A stretch of 64,000 bases of DNA from Streptococcus sp. HPH0090 (GTDB taxonomy: Bacteria > Bacillota > Bacilli > Lactobacillales > Streptococcaceae). Both the position numbers and the translations under genes were made by a program. Below are positions 35,071-43,837 of this stretch, piece by piece (position 1 is the stretch's first letter; each line of letters starts with the position of its first letter). Below the pieces are notes generated by a model that saw only the letters and a list, made by a program, of their open reading frames with translations, did no database searches and was not told where the DNA came from. The stretch is from the NCBI RefSeq assembly GCF_000411475.1, contig NZ_KE150464.1:248001-312000 (forward strand), written 5' to 3'.

Positions 35071-36606
35071 ATGGCACACGAAAATGTCATTGAGATGCGT
35101 GAAATTACCAAGGTTTTTGGTGAATTTGTTGCTAACGACAAGATTAACCTCGAACTGCGCAAAGGTGAAATTCATGCACTTTTAGGAGAAAATGGAGCTG
35201 GGAAGTCCACTCTTATGAATATGCTAGCAGGGCTTCTTGAACCGACTAGTGGTGAAATTGTGGTCAACGGTCAAGTTGTGAAACTAGACTCTCCATCAAA
35301 AGCCGCTAGTCTAGGGATTGGAATGGTCCACCAGCACTTTATGTTGGTAGAGGCATTTACAGTCGCTGAAAATATCATTTTGGGAAGTGAAATGACCAAA
35401 AATGGTGTTCTAGATATTGCTCGAGCAACTCGAGAAATTAATGAATTATCTGAACGCTATGGGTTAGCGGTAAATCCGTCTGCCAAAGTAGCTGATATCT
35501 CTGTCGGAGCTCAACAACGTGTTGAAATCCTGAAGACACTTTATCGTGGTGCTGATATTCTCATCTTTGACGAACCTACTGCCGTATTAACGCCATCAGA
35601 AATTGATGAGTTGATGGCTATCATGAAAAACTTGGTTAAAGAAGGCAAATCCATTATCTTGATTACCCACAAGTTGGATGAAATTCGTGCGGTATCTGAC
35701 CGTGTTACGGTTATCCGTCGTGGGAAATCTATCGAAACAGTTGAGATTGCTGGTGCGACTAACGCTGACTTGGCTGAGATGATGGTGGGACGTTCTGTTT
35801 CTTTCAAAACTGCTAAAGAAGCATCACATCCAAAAGAAGTTGTTCTTTCTATTAAGGACTTGGTTGTAAATGAAAACCGAGGTGTTCCTGCTGTTAAAAA
35901 TCTTTCACTAGATGTTCGAGCTGGTGAGATTGTCGGAATTGCAGGGATTGATGGCAATGGTCAGTCAGAATTAATCCAAGCAATCAAAGGTCTTCGTAAA
36001 ATTGAGTCTGGTAGTGTGGAATTGAAGGGGCAATCCATCGTAGGTTTACACCCTCGCCAAATCACAGAAATGAGTGTTGGTCACGTTCCTGAAGATCGCC
36101 ACCGTGATGGTTTGGTTTTGGAAATGATGATTTCTGAAAACATTGCCCTTCAAACTTACTACAAGGAACCGCTTAGCAAGAAGGGAATCTTAAACTATTC
36201 CAACATCATTAACTATGCAAAAGAATTAATGCAGGAGTTCGATGTTCGTGCTGCTAGCGAGATTGTACCAGCATCAGCTCTTTCAGGGGGGAACCAACAA
36301 AAAGCTATCATTGCTCGGGAAGTTGATCGAAACCCTGATCTCCTCATCGTCAGCCAACCAACTCGTGGTTTGGACGTCGGTGCCATTGAGTACATTCACA
36401 AACGCTTGATTCAAGAACGTGATAATGGGAAAGCTGTCCTTGTAGTCAGCTTTGAACTAGATGAAATTCTAAATGTCTCAGATAGAATCGCTGTTATCCA
36501 CGATGGTAAGATTCAAGGAATTGTTACACCAGAAACAACCAACAAGCAAGAGCTTGGTGTCTTGATGGCTGGTGGTGAATTGGAAAAGGAGAAGAGTGAT
36601 GTCTAA
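35071..36606 (+). CDS. nupA: Nucleoside ABC transporter, duplicated ATP-binding protein
   Basis: A 511-residue protein with two fused ABC domains, as in sugar/nucleoside importers of the RbsA type. Domain 1 has Walker A GENGAGKST (about 38-46) and Walker B ILIFDEP; domain 2 has GIDGNGQSE in place of a canonical Walker A, and LSGGNQQK as signature. Degeneracy of one site is normal for this class. SD GAAAGGAAG. It energises the two permeases that follow. Confidence 0.93.
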   Translation: MAHENVIEMREITKVFGEFVANDKINLELRKGEIHALLGENGAGKSTLMNMLAGLLEPTSGEIVVNGQVVKLDSPSKAASLGIGMVHQHFMLVEAFTVAENIILGSEMTKNGVLDIARATREINELSERYGLAVNPSAKVADISVGAQQRVEILKTLYRGADILIFDEPTAVLTPSEIDELMAIMKNLVKEGKSIILITHKLDEIRAVSDRVTVIRRGKSIETVEIAGATNADLAEMMVGRSVSFKTAKEASHPKEVVLSIKDLVVNENRGVPAVKNLSLDVRAGEIVGIAGIDGNGQSELIQAIKGLRKIESGSVELKGQSIVGLHPRQITEMSVGHVPEDRHRDGLVLEMMISENIALQTYYKEPLSKKGILNYSNIINYAKELMQEFDVRAASEIVPASALSGGNQQKAIIAREVDRNPDLLIVSQPTRGLDVGAIEYIHKRLIQERDNGKAVLVVSFELDEILNVSDRIAVIHDGKIQGIVTPETTNKQELGVLMAGGELEKEKSDV

Positions 36607-37657
36607 AAAATTACAACAAATTTCTGTTCCCTTGATTTCTGTTATTTTAGGGATTTTACTCGGAGCCATCGTCATGTGGATTTTTGGCTACGATGCTATT
36701 TGGGGTTACGAGGAGTTGTTCTACACAGCCTTTGGTAGTGTTCGTGGTATTGGTGAAATCTTCCGTGCAATGGGGCCATTAGTTTTGATTGCTCTAGGAT
36801 TTGCAGTTGCAAGTCGTGCTGGATTCTTTAACGTTGGTCTTCCAGGACAAGCACTCGCTGGTTGGGTTATGAGTGGTTGGTTCGCTCTTTCTAATCCAGA
36901 TTTGCCACGTCCATTGTTGATTCTTGCGACAGTTGTGATTGCTCTAGTTGCTGGAGGAATCGTTGGTGCTATTCCTGGTATTTTAAGGGCCTATCTGGGA
37001 ACATCTGAAGTTATCGTAACAATCATGATGAACTACATTGTTCTCTATACAAGTAACGCCTTTATCCACTCTTTCCCAAAAGATATCATGCAAAGTACAG
37101 ACTCATCTATCCGAGTAAGTGCAAACGCAACTTATCAAACACCTTGGCTTGCTGAGTTAACAGGAAACTCTCGTATGAATATTGGGATTTTCTTTGCTAT
37201 CATTGCAGTAGCAGTTATTTGGTTCTTGCTTAAGAAGACAACTCTCGGTTTTGAAATCCGTGCAGTTGGTCTCAATCCAATTGCTTCTGAGTACGCAGGT
37301 ATTTCAGCGAAACGTACCATTATTCTATCAATGATTATTTCTGGTGCCCTTGCAGGACTTGGTGGAGCAGTAGAAGGACTTGGTACCTTCCAAAACGTAT
37401 ACGTTCAAGGTTCATCATTGGCAGTTGGATTTAATGGTATGGCGGTAAGTCTTCTTGCTTCAAACTCACCAGTTGGAATTCTATTTGCAGCCTTTCTTTT
37501 CAGTGTTCTTCAAGTAGGTGCTCCTGGTATGAATGCTGCACAAGTACCATCTGAGCTTGTAAGTATCGTTACAGCCTCAATTATCTTCTTTGTCAGCGTT
37601 CACTACATCATCGAACGCTTTGTCAAACCAAGAAAACAACTAAAAGGAGGTAAATAA
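36599..37657 (+). CDS. nupB: Nucleoside ABC transporter permease
   Basis: A 352-residue membrane protein of the BPD_transp_2 family with about nine or ten helices. FFNVGLPGQALAGWVMSG (about residues 82-99) and SGALAGLGGAVEGLG (about 252-266) are the loop motifs of this class. ATG 36599 overlaps the ATPase gene by 8 nt and has AAAAGGAGAAGAG upstream; the in-frame ATG at 36572 lacks an SD. Pairs with the following permease. Confidence 0.92.
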   Translation: MSKKLQQISVPLISVILGILLGAIVMWIFGYDAIWGYEELFYTAFGSVRGIGEIFRAMGPLVLIALGFAVASRAGFFNVGLPGQALAGWVMSGWFALSNPDLPRPLLILATVVIALVAGGIVGAIPGILRAYLGTSEVIVTIMMNYIVLYTSNAFIHSFPKDIMQSTDSSIRVSANATYQTPWLAELTGNSRMNIGIFFAIIAVAVIWFLLKKTTLGFEIRAVGLNPIASEYAGISAKRTIILSMIISGALAGLGGAVEGLGTFQNVYVQGSSLAVGFNGMAVSLLASNSPVGILFAAFLFSVLQVGAPGMNAAQVPSELVSIVTASIIFFVSVHYIIERFVKPRKQLKGGK

Positions 37658-37659
37658 GG

Positions 37660-38616
37660 ATGTCGATTACAACAATGTTAACCCTTATGGTTTCTTCAAT
37701 GTTGATTTACTCAGCACCACTTATTTTCACAAGTATCGGAGGAGTTTTCTCTGAGCGTGGTGGGGTTGTTAACGTTGGTCTTGAAGGAATCATGGTCATG
37801 GGTGCCTTTTCTGGAGTTGTTTTTAACCTTGAATTTGCACAAGATTTGGGAGCATTAACTCCTTGGTTGGCTCTTCTAGTTGGTGGATTAGTCGGAGCTA
37901 TCTTTTCACTGATTCACGCAGTAGCTACAATTCATTTCCGTGCTGACCATGTTGTCAGTGGTACCGTTCTTAACTTAATGGCGCCAGCTTTGGCAGTCTT
38001 CTTGGTGAAGGTGCTTTATAACAAGGGACAAACGGATAACTTAACGCAAACTTTTGGACGTTTTGATTTCCCTCTTTTGGCTAATATCCCAGTTATCGGA
38101 GATATCTTCTTCAAGTCAACAAGTTTACTTGGTTACCTAGCAATTGCCTTCTCATTCTTAGCGTGGTTTATCCTCTTTAAGACTCGCTTTGGACTTCGCC
38201 TCCGTTCAGTTGGTGAACACCCACAAGCAGCAGATACTTTGGGGATTAATGTCTACAAGATGAGATATCTTGGAGTTGTGATTTCAGGTTTCCTTGGAGG
38301 AATCGGTGGAGCTATCTACGCTCAGTCAATTTCTGTTAACTTCTCAGTTACAACCATCGTTGGGCCTGGATTTATCGCACTTGCTGCTATGATCTTCGGT
38401 AAATGGAATCCTGTTGGTGCTATGCTTTCAAGTCTCTTCTTTGGGCTATCTCAAAGTTTGGCAGTTATCGGTTCTCAGCTTCCTTTCTTGCAAGGAGTAC
38501 CAGCCGTTTACTTACAAATCGCACCATATCTCTTGACCATTGTCGTCCTAGCAGCCTTCTTTGGTAAAGCTGTTGCGCCGAAGGCAGATGGTATCAACTA
38601 TATCAAGTCTAAATAA
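37660..38616 (+). CDS. nupC: Nucleoside ABC transporter permease
   Basis: A 318-residue BPD_transp_2 membrane protein. ERGGVVNVGLEGIMVMGAF (about residues 31-49) is the characteristic N-terminal segment and SGFLGGIGGAIYAQS (about 209-223) the coupling region. It begins 2 nt after nupB with AAAAGGAGG upstream. The two permeases, the double ATPase and PnrA form one importer for nucleosides. A bidirectional terminator ends the operon. The symbol nupC here refers to the ABC system, not the E. coli symporter. Confidence 0.92.
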   Translation: MSITTMLTLMVSSMLIYSAPLIFTSIGGVFSERGGVVNVGLEGIMVMGAFSGVVFNLEFAQDLGALTPWLALLVGGLVGAIFSLIHAVATIHFRADHVVSGTVLNLMAPALAVFLVKVLYNKGQTDNLTQTFGRFDFPLLANIPVIGDIFFKSTSLLGYLAIAFSFLAWFILFKTRFGLRLRSVGEHPQAADTLGINVYKMRYLGVVISGFLGGIGGAIYAQSISVNFSVTTIVGPGFIALAAMIFGKWNPVGAMLSSLFFGLSQSLAVIGSQLPFLQGVPAVYLQIAPYLLTIVVLAAFFGKAVAPKADGINYIKSK

Positions 38617-38619
38617 CAT

Positions 38620-38648
38620 AAAAACGTCAGTTGAAACTGACGTTTTAT
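38620..38648. terminator. Bidirectional terminator nupC / plsY
   Basis: AAAACGTCAGTT, loop GA and AACTGACGTTTT; shared by the converging genes. Confidence 0.9.
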
Positions 38649-39286
38649 TTTTTTGGTTCTTGGTGCGTTAGGTTAAGTCCCCAAGGAATGAGATTTTCTG
38701 TTTTACTTTGGATACGTTTGATATTGTCCTTGTGGCGTACAATTACTAGACTTGCAAGACCAATAATAATCACAGTAAAAAGTAGGTCATAACTAGTTAA
38801 AATAAATCCAAAGAGAGGAAACAGAAGGACGCCAATAATTGCAGCAATAGCAGCAGAGATACTAGAGAGGGAAATCATACTTCCTAGATAAAGAATTCCA
38901 AAGAAAATGACTGCAAGGTAAAGGCAAAAGAGAGGAGCAAAACCAAAAATAACTCCTGCGCTGGTTGCAACAGCCTTACCACCCTTAAATTTGGCAAAGA
39001 TAGGGAAGGTGTGGCCAATGACTGCTAAAAGTCCAAAGACGATTGGCGAAATTCCATGAACATGGAAGATGAGTGGAAGTAGAGTGGCTAAAGTACCTTT
39101 AAAGAAATCAATTGCAAAGGTTGCCATACCAGCTTTCTTCCCAAGGATTCGGAAAGTATTGGTCGTTCCAGTATTACCGGACCCATGTTCTCTAAGATTG
39201 ATATTAAAGAAGGCTTGTCCAATCCAAAGTCCTGAAGGGATTGAACCCAATAAATAAGCTAAAATTAATAATACTATTGTCATCAT
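38645..39286 (-). CDS. plsY: Acyl-phosphate:glycerol-3-phosphate acyltransferase PlsY
   Basis: A 213-residue integral membrane enzyme making lysophosphatidate from acyl phosphate. [11 protein letters not shown] (about residues 13-23), [12 protein letters not shown] (about 33-44) and [12 protein letters not shown] (about 104) are the three conserved active-site loops. Length matches. The start MMTIV has no SD; the predicted -10 TATAAT ends 6 nt before the ATG, pointing to a leaderless mRNA. Confidence 0.96.
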   Translation of the reverse strand: MMTIVLLILAYLLGSIPSGLWIGQAFFNINLREHGSGNTGTTNTFRILGKKAGMATFAIDFFKGTLATLLPLIFHVHGISPIVFGLLAVIGHTFPIFAKFKGGKAVATSAGVIFGFAPLFCLYLAVIFFGILYLGSMISLSSISAAIAAIIGVLLFPLFGFILTSYDLLFTVIIIGLASLVIVRHKDNIKRIQSKTENLIPWGLNLTHQEPKK

Positions 39287-39298
39287 GTTTCTATTATA
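39286..39298 (-). promoter_or_regulatory. Leaderless promoter of plsY
   Basis: On the minus strand TGGTATAAT (TATAAT 39293-39298) is followed by six bases and then ATG 39286. No SD is seen. Confidence 0.6.
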
Positions 39299-39466
39299 CC
39301 ATGAAATGAGAGAGAATCCGAACTAAATTTTTCCTCAGTTTGTGACATCTGATACTTTATGCAACTAGAAATTTTTCAGATAAACGCTTTGGTTAATCCA
39401 AAAACTAAGGAAAAGTTTTAAAAATTCATGAAAGTTTCAGAAATGCTTTATATTTATGTTTATTTA

Positions 39467-39475
39467 TGCTATAAT
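39467..39475 (+). promoter_or_regulatory. Extended -10 promoter of the amino-acid ABC operon
   Basis: TGCTATAAT (TATAAT 39470-39475) lies 28 nt before the permease start; SD TAGGAGGTGG follows. Confidence 0.65.
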
Positions 39476-39503
39476 GGGAACAATTATTTTTAGGAGGTGG
39501 AGT

Positions 39504-40145
39504 ATGTCTTACTTATTCGAGATATTACCAAGTTTATTGAGCGGTGCGACAATGACTTTACAAGTTTTTGCACTGGTCTTACTCTTTTCAATCCCTTTAG
39601 GCATTTTGGTTGCCTTTTGCTTACAGGTCCATTGGAAACCCCTCCATTACATGATTGATGTTTATATCTGGGTGATGCGTGGAACACCCTTACTTTTGCA
39701 GTTGATTTTTATTTATTATGTCCTGCCAAGTATCGGAATTCGACTCGACCGAGTACCAGCAGCCATTATTGCCTTCACGCTTAATTATGCAGCTTATTTT
39801 GCAGAAATATTCCGTGGAGGGATTGCAACCATTCCTCAGGGGCAATATGAGGCAGCGAAAGTTTTAAAATTCAATCCTATCGATACCGTTCGCTATATCA
39901 TCTTGCCACAGGTGACCAAGATTGTCCTACCAAGTGTATTTAACGAGGTTATGAGTTTGGTTAAAGATACTTCTTTGGTATATGCACTCGGTATTTCAGA
40001 TTTAATCCTAGCCAGTCGAACTGCGGCCAATCGTGATGCTAGCTTGATTCCGATGTTTCTAGCGGGAGCTATCTATCTTCTAATGATTGGTGTTGTTACA
40101 ATCCTAGCTAAGAAACTTGAGAAAAAGTTCAGCTACTATAGATAG
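39504..40145 (+). CDS. Polar amino-acid ABC transporter permease
   Basis: A 213-residue His/Glu/Gln/Arg-type permease with five predicted helices. The N-terminal LLSGATMTLQVF and the coupling helix EAAKVLKFNPIDTVRYIILPQ (about residues 115-135) are typical, and WVMRGTPLLLQL is the conserved third-loop motif. ATG 39504 follows TAGGAGGTGGAGT. It is the first gene of an importer in the order permease, ATPase, binding protein, lying between plsY and parE. Confidence 0.92.
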   Translation: MSYLFEILPSLLSGATMTLQVFALVLLFSIPLGILVAFCLQVHWKPLHYMIDVYIWVMRGTPLLLQLIFIYYVLPSIGIRLDRVPAAIIAFTLNYAAYFAEIFRGGIATIPQGQYEAAKVLKFNPIDTVRYIILPQVTKIVLPSVFNEVMSLVKDTSLVYALGISDLILASRTAANRDASLIPMFLAGAIYLLMIGVVTILAKKLEKKFSYYR

Positions 40146-40155
40146 GAGGTTATCC

Positions 40156-40785
40156 ATGTTAGAGTTAAGAAATATTAGCAAAAAATTTGGAAAAAAAGAA
40201 ATTTTATCCAATTTCAGTTTAACAATTCCTGAAAAGCAGATTTTGGCCATCGTTGGACCTTCTGGTGGTGGAAAGACAACCTTGCTTAGAATGTTAGCTG
40301 GACTTGAAACTATTGATTCAGGAGAGATTTTTTATAACGGAGAATCATTACCTTTGGATGAACTTGAAAAGCGTCACTTATTAGGTTTTGTTTTTCAAGA
40401 TTTTCAGCTCTTTCCGCACCTTTCCGTTATGGAAAATTTGATTTTGTCGCCCATCAAGACTATGGGGATGTCTGAAGCAGATGCTAAGAAGAAGGCGGTA
40501 GAATTACTAACTCGTCTAGGTCTTGAAGCACACGCGGATGCTTATCCCTACTCCTTATCTGGTGGTCAAAAGCAACGGGTTGCCTTAGCACGGGCTATGA
40601 TGATCGATCCAGAAGTGATTGGTTATGATGAACCAACTTCTGCCCTTGATCCAGAGTTGCGCCTCGAAGTTGAAAAACTGATTTTACAAAATAGAGAATT
40701 AGGCATGACTCAAATTGTGGTAACCCACGATCTCCAGTTTGCAGAGAATATCGCTGACCAGATTCTCAAAGTAGAGCCTAAGTAG
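40156..40785 (+). CDS. Polar amino-acid ABC transporter ATP-binding protein
   Basis: A 209-residue ABC ATPase, shorter than the usual 240 but with all motifs: Walker A GPSGGGKTT (about 34-42), Q-loop FVFQDFQLF, signature LSGGQKQR, Walker B EVIGYDEPTS and H-loop VTHD. Walker B ends in GYDEP rather than the usual hydrophobic-FDEP, a mild deviation that keeps the catalytic Glu. ATG 40156 follows AGGAGGTTATCC, 10 nt after the permease stop. Confidence 0.92.
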   Translation: MLELRNISKKFGKKEILSNFSLTIPEKQILAIVGPSGGGKTTLLRMLAGLETIDSGEIFYNGESLPLDELEKRHLLGFVFQDFQLFPHLSVMENLILSPIKTMGMSEADAKKKAVELLTRLGLEAHADAYPYSLSGGQKQRVALARAMMIDPEVIGYDEPTSALDPELRLEVEKLILQNRELGMTQIVVTHDLQFAENIADQILKVEPK

Positions 40786-40794
40786 GAGGTGTCT

Positions 40795-41637
40795 ATGAAT
40801 CGAAAGAAAATCAGCCTTGTTTTGGTATTCTTTCTTGCTTTTTTCCTGGTAGGATGCACTCAAAAAGCTAGTGATCCCAAAGTCGATAATTGGGAAAAAT
40901 ACCAACAACAGGGAACAATTACCATCGGATTTGACAATACTTTTGTTCCTATGGGTTTTGAAGAAAAGAATGGGCAATATGCTGGATTCGATATTGATTT
41001 AGCACAAGCTGTTTCTGAGAAACTTGGCTTTAAGGTCCAGTTTCAACCCATTGATTGGGATATGAAGGAAACAGAGCTTCAAAACGGGACCATTGATGCA
41101 ATTTGGAACGGCTATTCCGCAACAGATGAACGCCGTGAGAAGGTAGCTTTTACCATTCCTTATATGGAGAATCAGCAGGTTCTTGTCTCTAAGAAATCAC
41201 AAAATATCCAATCAGTGTCTGATATGGCAGGTAAAGTTTTAGGTGCTCAGGCAGGTTCTTCGGGTTATCTAGATTTTGAAGCTCAGCCTGACCTTTTGAA
41301 AAATATCGTAAAAGATCAGAAGGCTAACCAATATCAGAGTTTTAATGAAGCCTTGATTGACCTGCAAAATGATCGGATTGATGCACTATTAATTGACCGT
41401 GTTTATGCCAACTATTATCTTAAAACTGAAGGAATCATAGACCAGTATGAGATTTTCCCAGCTGGTTTTGAGAGTGAATCCTTTGCAGTAGGAGTAAGAC
41501 CGGCTGATAAGACCTTGTTAGCAAATTTGAATAAAGCTTTTGTCGAGCTTTATCAAGAAGGAAAATTCCAAGAAATCAGCCAGAAATGGTTTGGCGAAGA
41601 TGTGGCTACTAGCCAAATTAAAGGAAAAGAAAACTAA
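40795..41637 (+). CDS. Amino-acid ABC transporter substrate-binding lipoprotein
   Basis: A 280-residue family 3 binding protein. The signal peptide ends with lipobox LVGC (Cys22 or so), then ITIGFDNTFVPMGFEEKNG, GFDIDLAQAV and WNGYSATDERREKV, the standard polar-amino-acid-binding blocks. ATG 40795 follows TAGGAGGTGTCT; the GTG at 40789 overlaps that SD and is rejected. Ligand is not readable. No terminator is evident after it, so parE may receive some read-through. Confidence 0.92.
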   Translation: MNRKKISLVLVFFLAFFLVGCTQKASDPKVDNWEKYQQQGTITIGFDNTFVPMGFEEKNGQYAGFDIDLAQAVSEKLGFKVQFQPIDWDMKETELQNGTIDAIWNGYSATDERREKVAFTIPYMENQQVLVSKKSQNIQSVSDMAGKVLGAQAGSSGYLDFEAQPDLLKNIVKDQKANQYQSFNEALIDLQNDRIDALLIDRVYANYYLKTEGIIDQYEIFPAGFESESFAVGVRPADKTLLANLNKAFVELYQEGKFQEISQKWFGEDVATSQIKGKEN

Positions 41638-41724
41638 GATGTATATCTTGGTTTCTTTTTTTGGTGAAGATGGACGATTTTTGCTAAAAAGGACTTGGGA
41701 ATAGGCTTTTTAACTAGAAAAACT

Positions 41725-41753
41725 TTGCAAAATCCCTAGAAAACCTGTAAAAT
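41725..41753 (+). promoter_or_regulatory. parE promoter
   Basis: TTGCAA (41725-41730), 17 nt and TAAAAT (41748-41753), 29 nt before the GTG start. Confidence 0.75.
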
Positions 41754-41782
41754 AGAAAAGATGAACAAATAGGAGGTTCCTT

Positions 41783-43732
41783 GTGTCAAAAAAGGAAATC
41801 AATATTAACAATTATAATGATGACGCCATTCAGGTACTAGAAGGGTTGGATGCGGTCCGTAAACGTCCAGGGATGTATATCGGATCGACCGATGGTGCTG
41901 GACTTCATCACCTAGTCTGGGAAATCGTGGATAATGCGGTTGACGAAGCCTTGTCTGGATTTGGTGATCGCATCGATGTGACGATTAATAAAGACGGTAG
42001 TTTAACGGTTCAAGACCATGGGCGTGGGATGCCAACTGGTATGCACGCTATGGGGATTCCGACAGTTGAGGTTATCTTTACTATTCTTCATGCTGGGGGA
42101 AAATTCGGACAAGGTGGTTACAAGACCTCTGGTGGTCTCCACGGAGTTGGATCTTCTGTCGTCAATGCCCTCTCTAGTTGGCTCGAAGTAGAAATTACTC
42201 GTGATGGAACAGTTTATAGACAGCGTTTTGAAAATGGTGGGAAGCCCGTAACAACTCTTGAAAAGGTTGGCACAGCACCTAAATCTAAGACAGGTACAAA
42301 AGTGACCTTTATGCCGGATGCTAGTATCTTTTCTACGACAGACTTCAAGTACAATACCATTTCAGAGCGTCTCAATGAGTCTGCTTTTCTCTTGAAAAAT
42401 GTAACCTTGTCATTAACGGACAAGCGAACAGACGAGTCAATCGAGTTCCACTATGAGAATGGGGTTCAGGACTTTGTTTCCTACCTCAACGAAGACAAGG
42501 AAACCCTGACACCAGTTCTCTACTTTGAAGGCGAAGACAATGGTTTCCAAGTAGAAGTAGCCCTTCAGTATAATGATGGATTTTCAGATAACATCCTGTC
42601 CTTTGTCAATAACGTTCGCACTAAGGACGGTGGAACGCATGAGACAGGACTTAAGTCTGCTATTACCAAAGTCATGAATGACTACGCCCGTAAGACAGGT
42701 CTTCTCAAGGAAAAGGATAAAAATCTTGAAGGGTCCGATTACCGTGAAGGATTAGCAGCCGTTCTTTCTATTCTAGTCCCTGAAGAACACTTGCAGTTTG
42801 AAGGACAGACTAAGGATAAACTAGGAAGTCCCCTTGCTCGTCCTGTTGTAGATGGAATTGTGGCTGATAAGTTGACCTTCTTCCTCATGGAAAATGGAGA
42901 ACTAGCTTCTAACCTGATTCGCAAGGCTATCAAGGCGCGCGATGCTCGTGAAGCAGCACGTAAGGCGCGTGATGAGAGCCGAAATGGCAAGAAGAATAAG
43001 AAAGACAAGGGCTTGCTTTCTGGGAAATTAACCCCAGCCCAGTCTAAAAATCCAGCAAAGAACGAGCTCTACTTAGTCGAGGGGGATTCTGCCGGTGGTT
43101 CTGCTAAGCAAGGTCGTGACCGCAAGTTCCAGGCTATCTTGCCTCTTCGTGGTAAGGTTATCAATACAGCCAAGGCCAAGATGGCTGATATCCTGAAAAA
43201 TGAAGAAATCAATACCATGATTTATACCATCGGTGCGGGTGTTGGAGCAGATTTCTCACTTGAAGATGCTAACTATGACAAGATTATTATCATGACCGAT
43301 GCTGATACCGACGGTGCCCATATCCAGACCTTGCTCTTGACATTTTTCTACCGTTACATGCGTCCACTAGTTGAGGCAGGTCATGTTTATATCGCCCTTC
43401 CGCCTCTTTACAAGATGTCAAAAGGGAAAGGTAAGAAAGAAGAAGTGGCCTACGCTTGGACAGATGGTGAGCTAGAAGAACTTCGCAAGCAGTTCGGTAA
43501 AGGTGCTACCCTTCAACGCTACAAGGGTCTTGGTGAGATGAATGCGGACCAGCTCTGGGAAACAACCATGAATCCAGAAACTCGCACCCTCATCCGTGTT
43601 ACGATTGAAGACCTAGCACGCGCAGAACGTCGCGTCAATGTCCTAATGGGTGATAAGGTCGAACCACGTCGTAAGTGGATTGAAGATAATGTCAAGTTTA
43701 CGCTGGAAGAGAGCGGGGAGATGGTTTTTTGA
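41783..43732 (+). CDS. parE: DNA topoisomerase IV subunit B
   Basis: A 649-residue GHKL ATPase and TOPRIM subunit that, with ParC, decatenates daughter chromosomes. ATP-binding motifs EIVDNAVDEAL (about residue 47), DHGRGMPTGMH and GLHGVGSSVVNALS, and the TOPRIM motifs EGDSAGGSAKQGRD and IIMTDADTDGAHI are intact; PLRGKVINTAKAKM of the quinolone-related region is normal. Start is GTG 41783 with AGGAGG. The C-terminus ends ESGEMVF, slightly different from what I recall of pneumococcus. Confidence 0.97.
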   Translation: MSKKEININNYNDDAIQVLEGLDAVRKRPGMYIGSTDGAGLHHLVWEIVDNAVDEALSGFGDRIDVTINKDGSLTVQDHGRGMPTGMHAMGIPTVEVIFTILHAGGKFGQGGYKTSGGLHGVGSSVVNALSSWLEVEITRDGTVYRQRFENGGKPVTTLEKVGTAPKSKTGTKVTFMPDASIFSTTDFKYNTISERLNESAFLLKNVTLSLTDKRTDESIEFHYENGVQDFVSYLNEDKETLTPVLYFEGEDNGFQVEVALQYNDGFSDNILSFVNNVRTKDGGTHETGLKSAITKVMNDYARKTGLLKEKDKNLEGSDYREGLAAVLSILVPEEHLQFEGQTKDKLGSPLARPVVDGIVADKLTFFLMENGELASNLIRKAIKARDAREAARKARDESRNGKKNKKDKGLLSGKLTPAQSKNPAKNELYLVEGDSAGGSAKQGRDRKFQAILPLRGKVINTAKAKMADILKNEEINTMIYTIGAGVGADFSLEDANYDKIIIMTDADTDGAHIQTLLLTFFYRYMRPLVEAGHVYIALPPLYKMSKGKGKKEEVAYAWTDGELEELRKQFGKGATLQRYKGLGEMNADQLWETTMNPETRTLIRVTIEDLARAERRVNVLMGDKVEPRRKWIEDNVKFTLEESGEMVF

Positions 43733-43837
43733 GATTCTAGATTGGATTTTTGTAAGAAGAACAATAGTGGTAAAAGAAATTGATATCAAAGCTATTTTAA
43801 TTCTTTTTACTTTAAAGTTATACGAGGTACGTAACGT

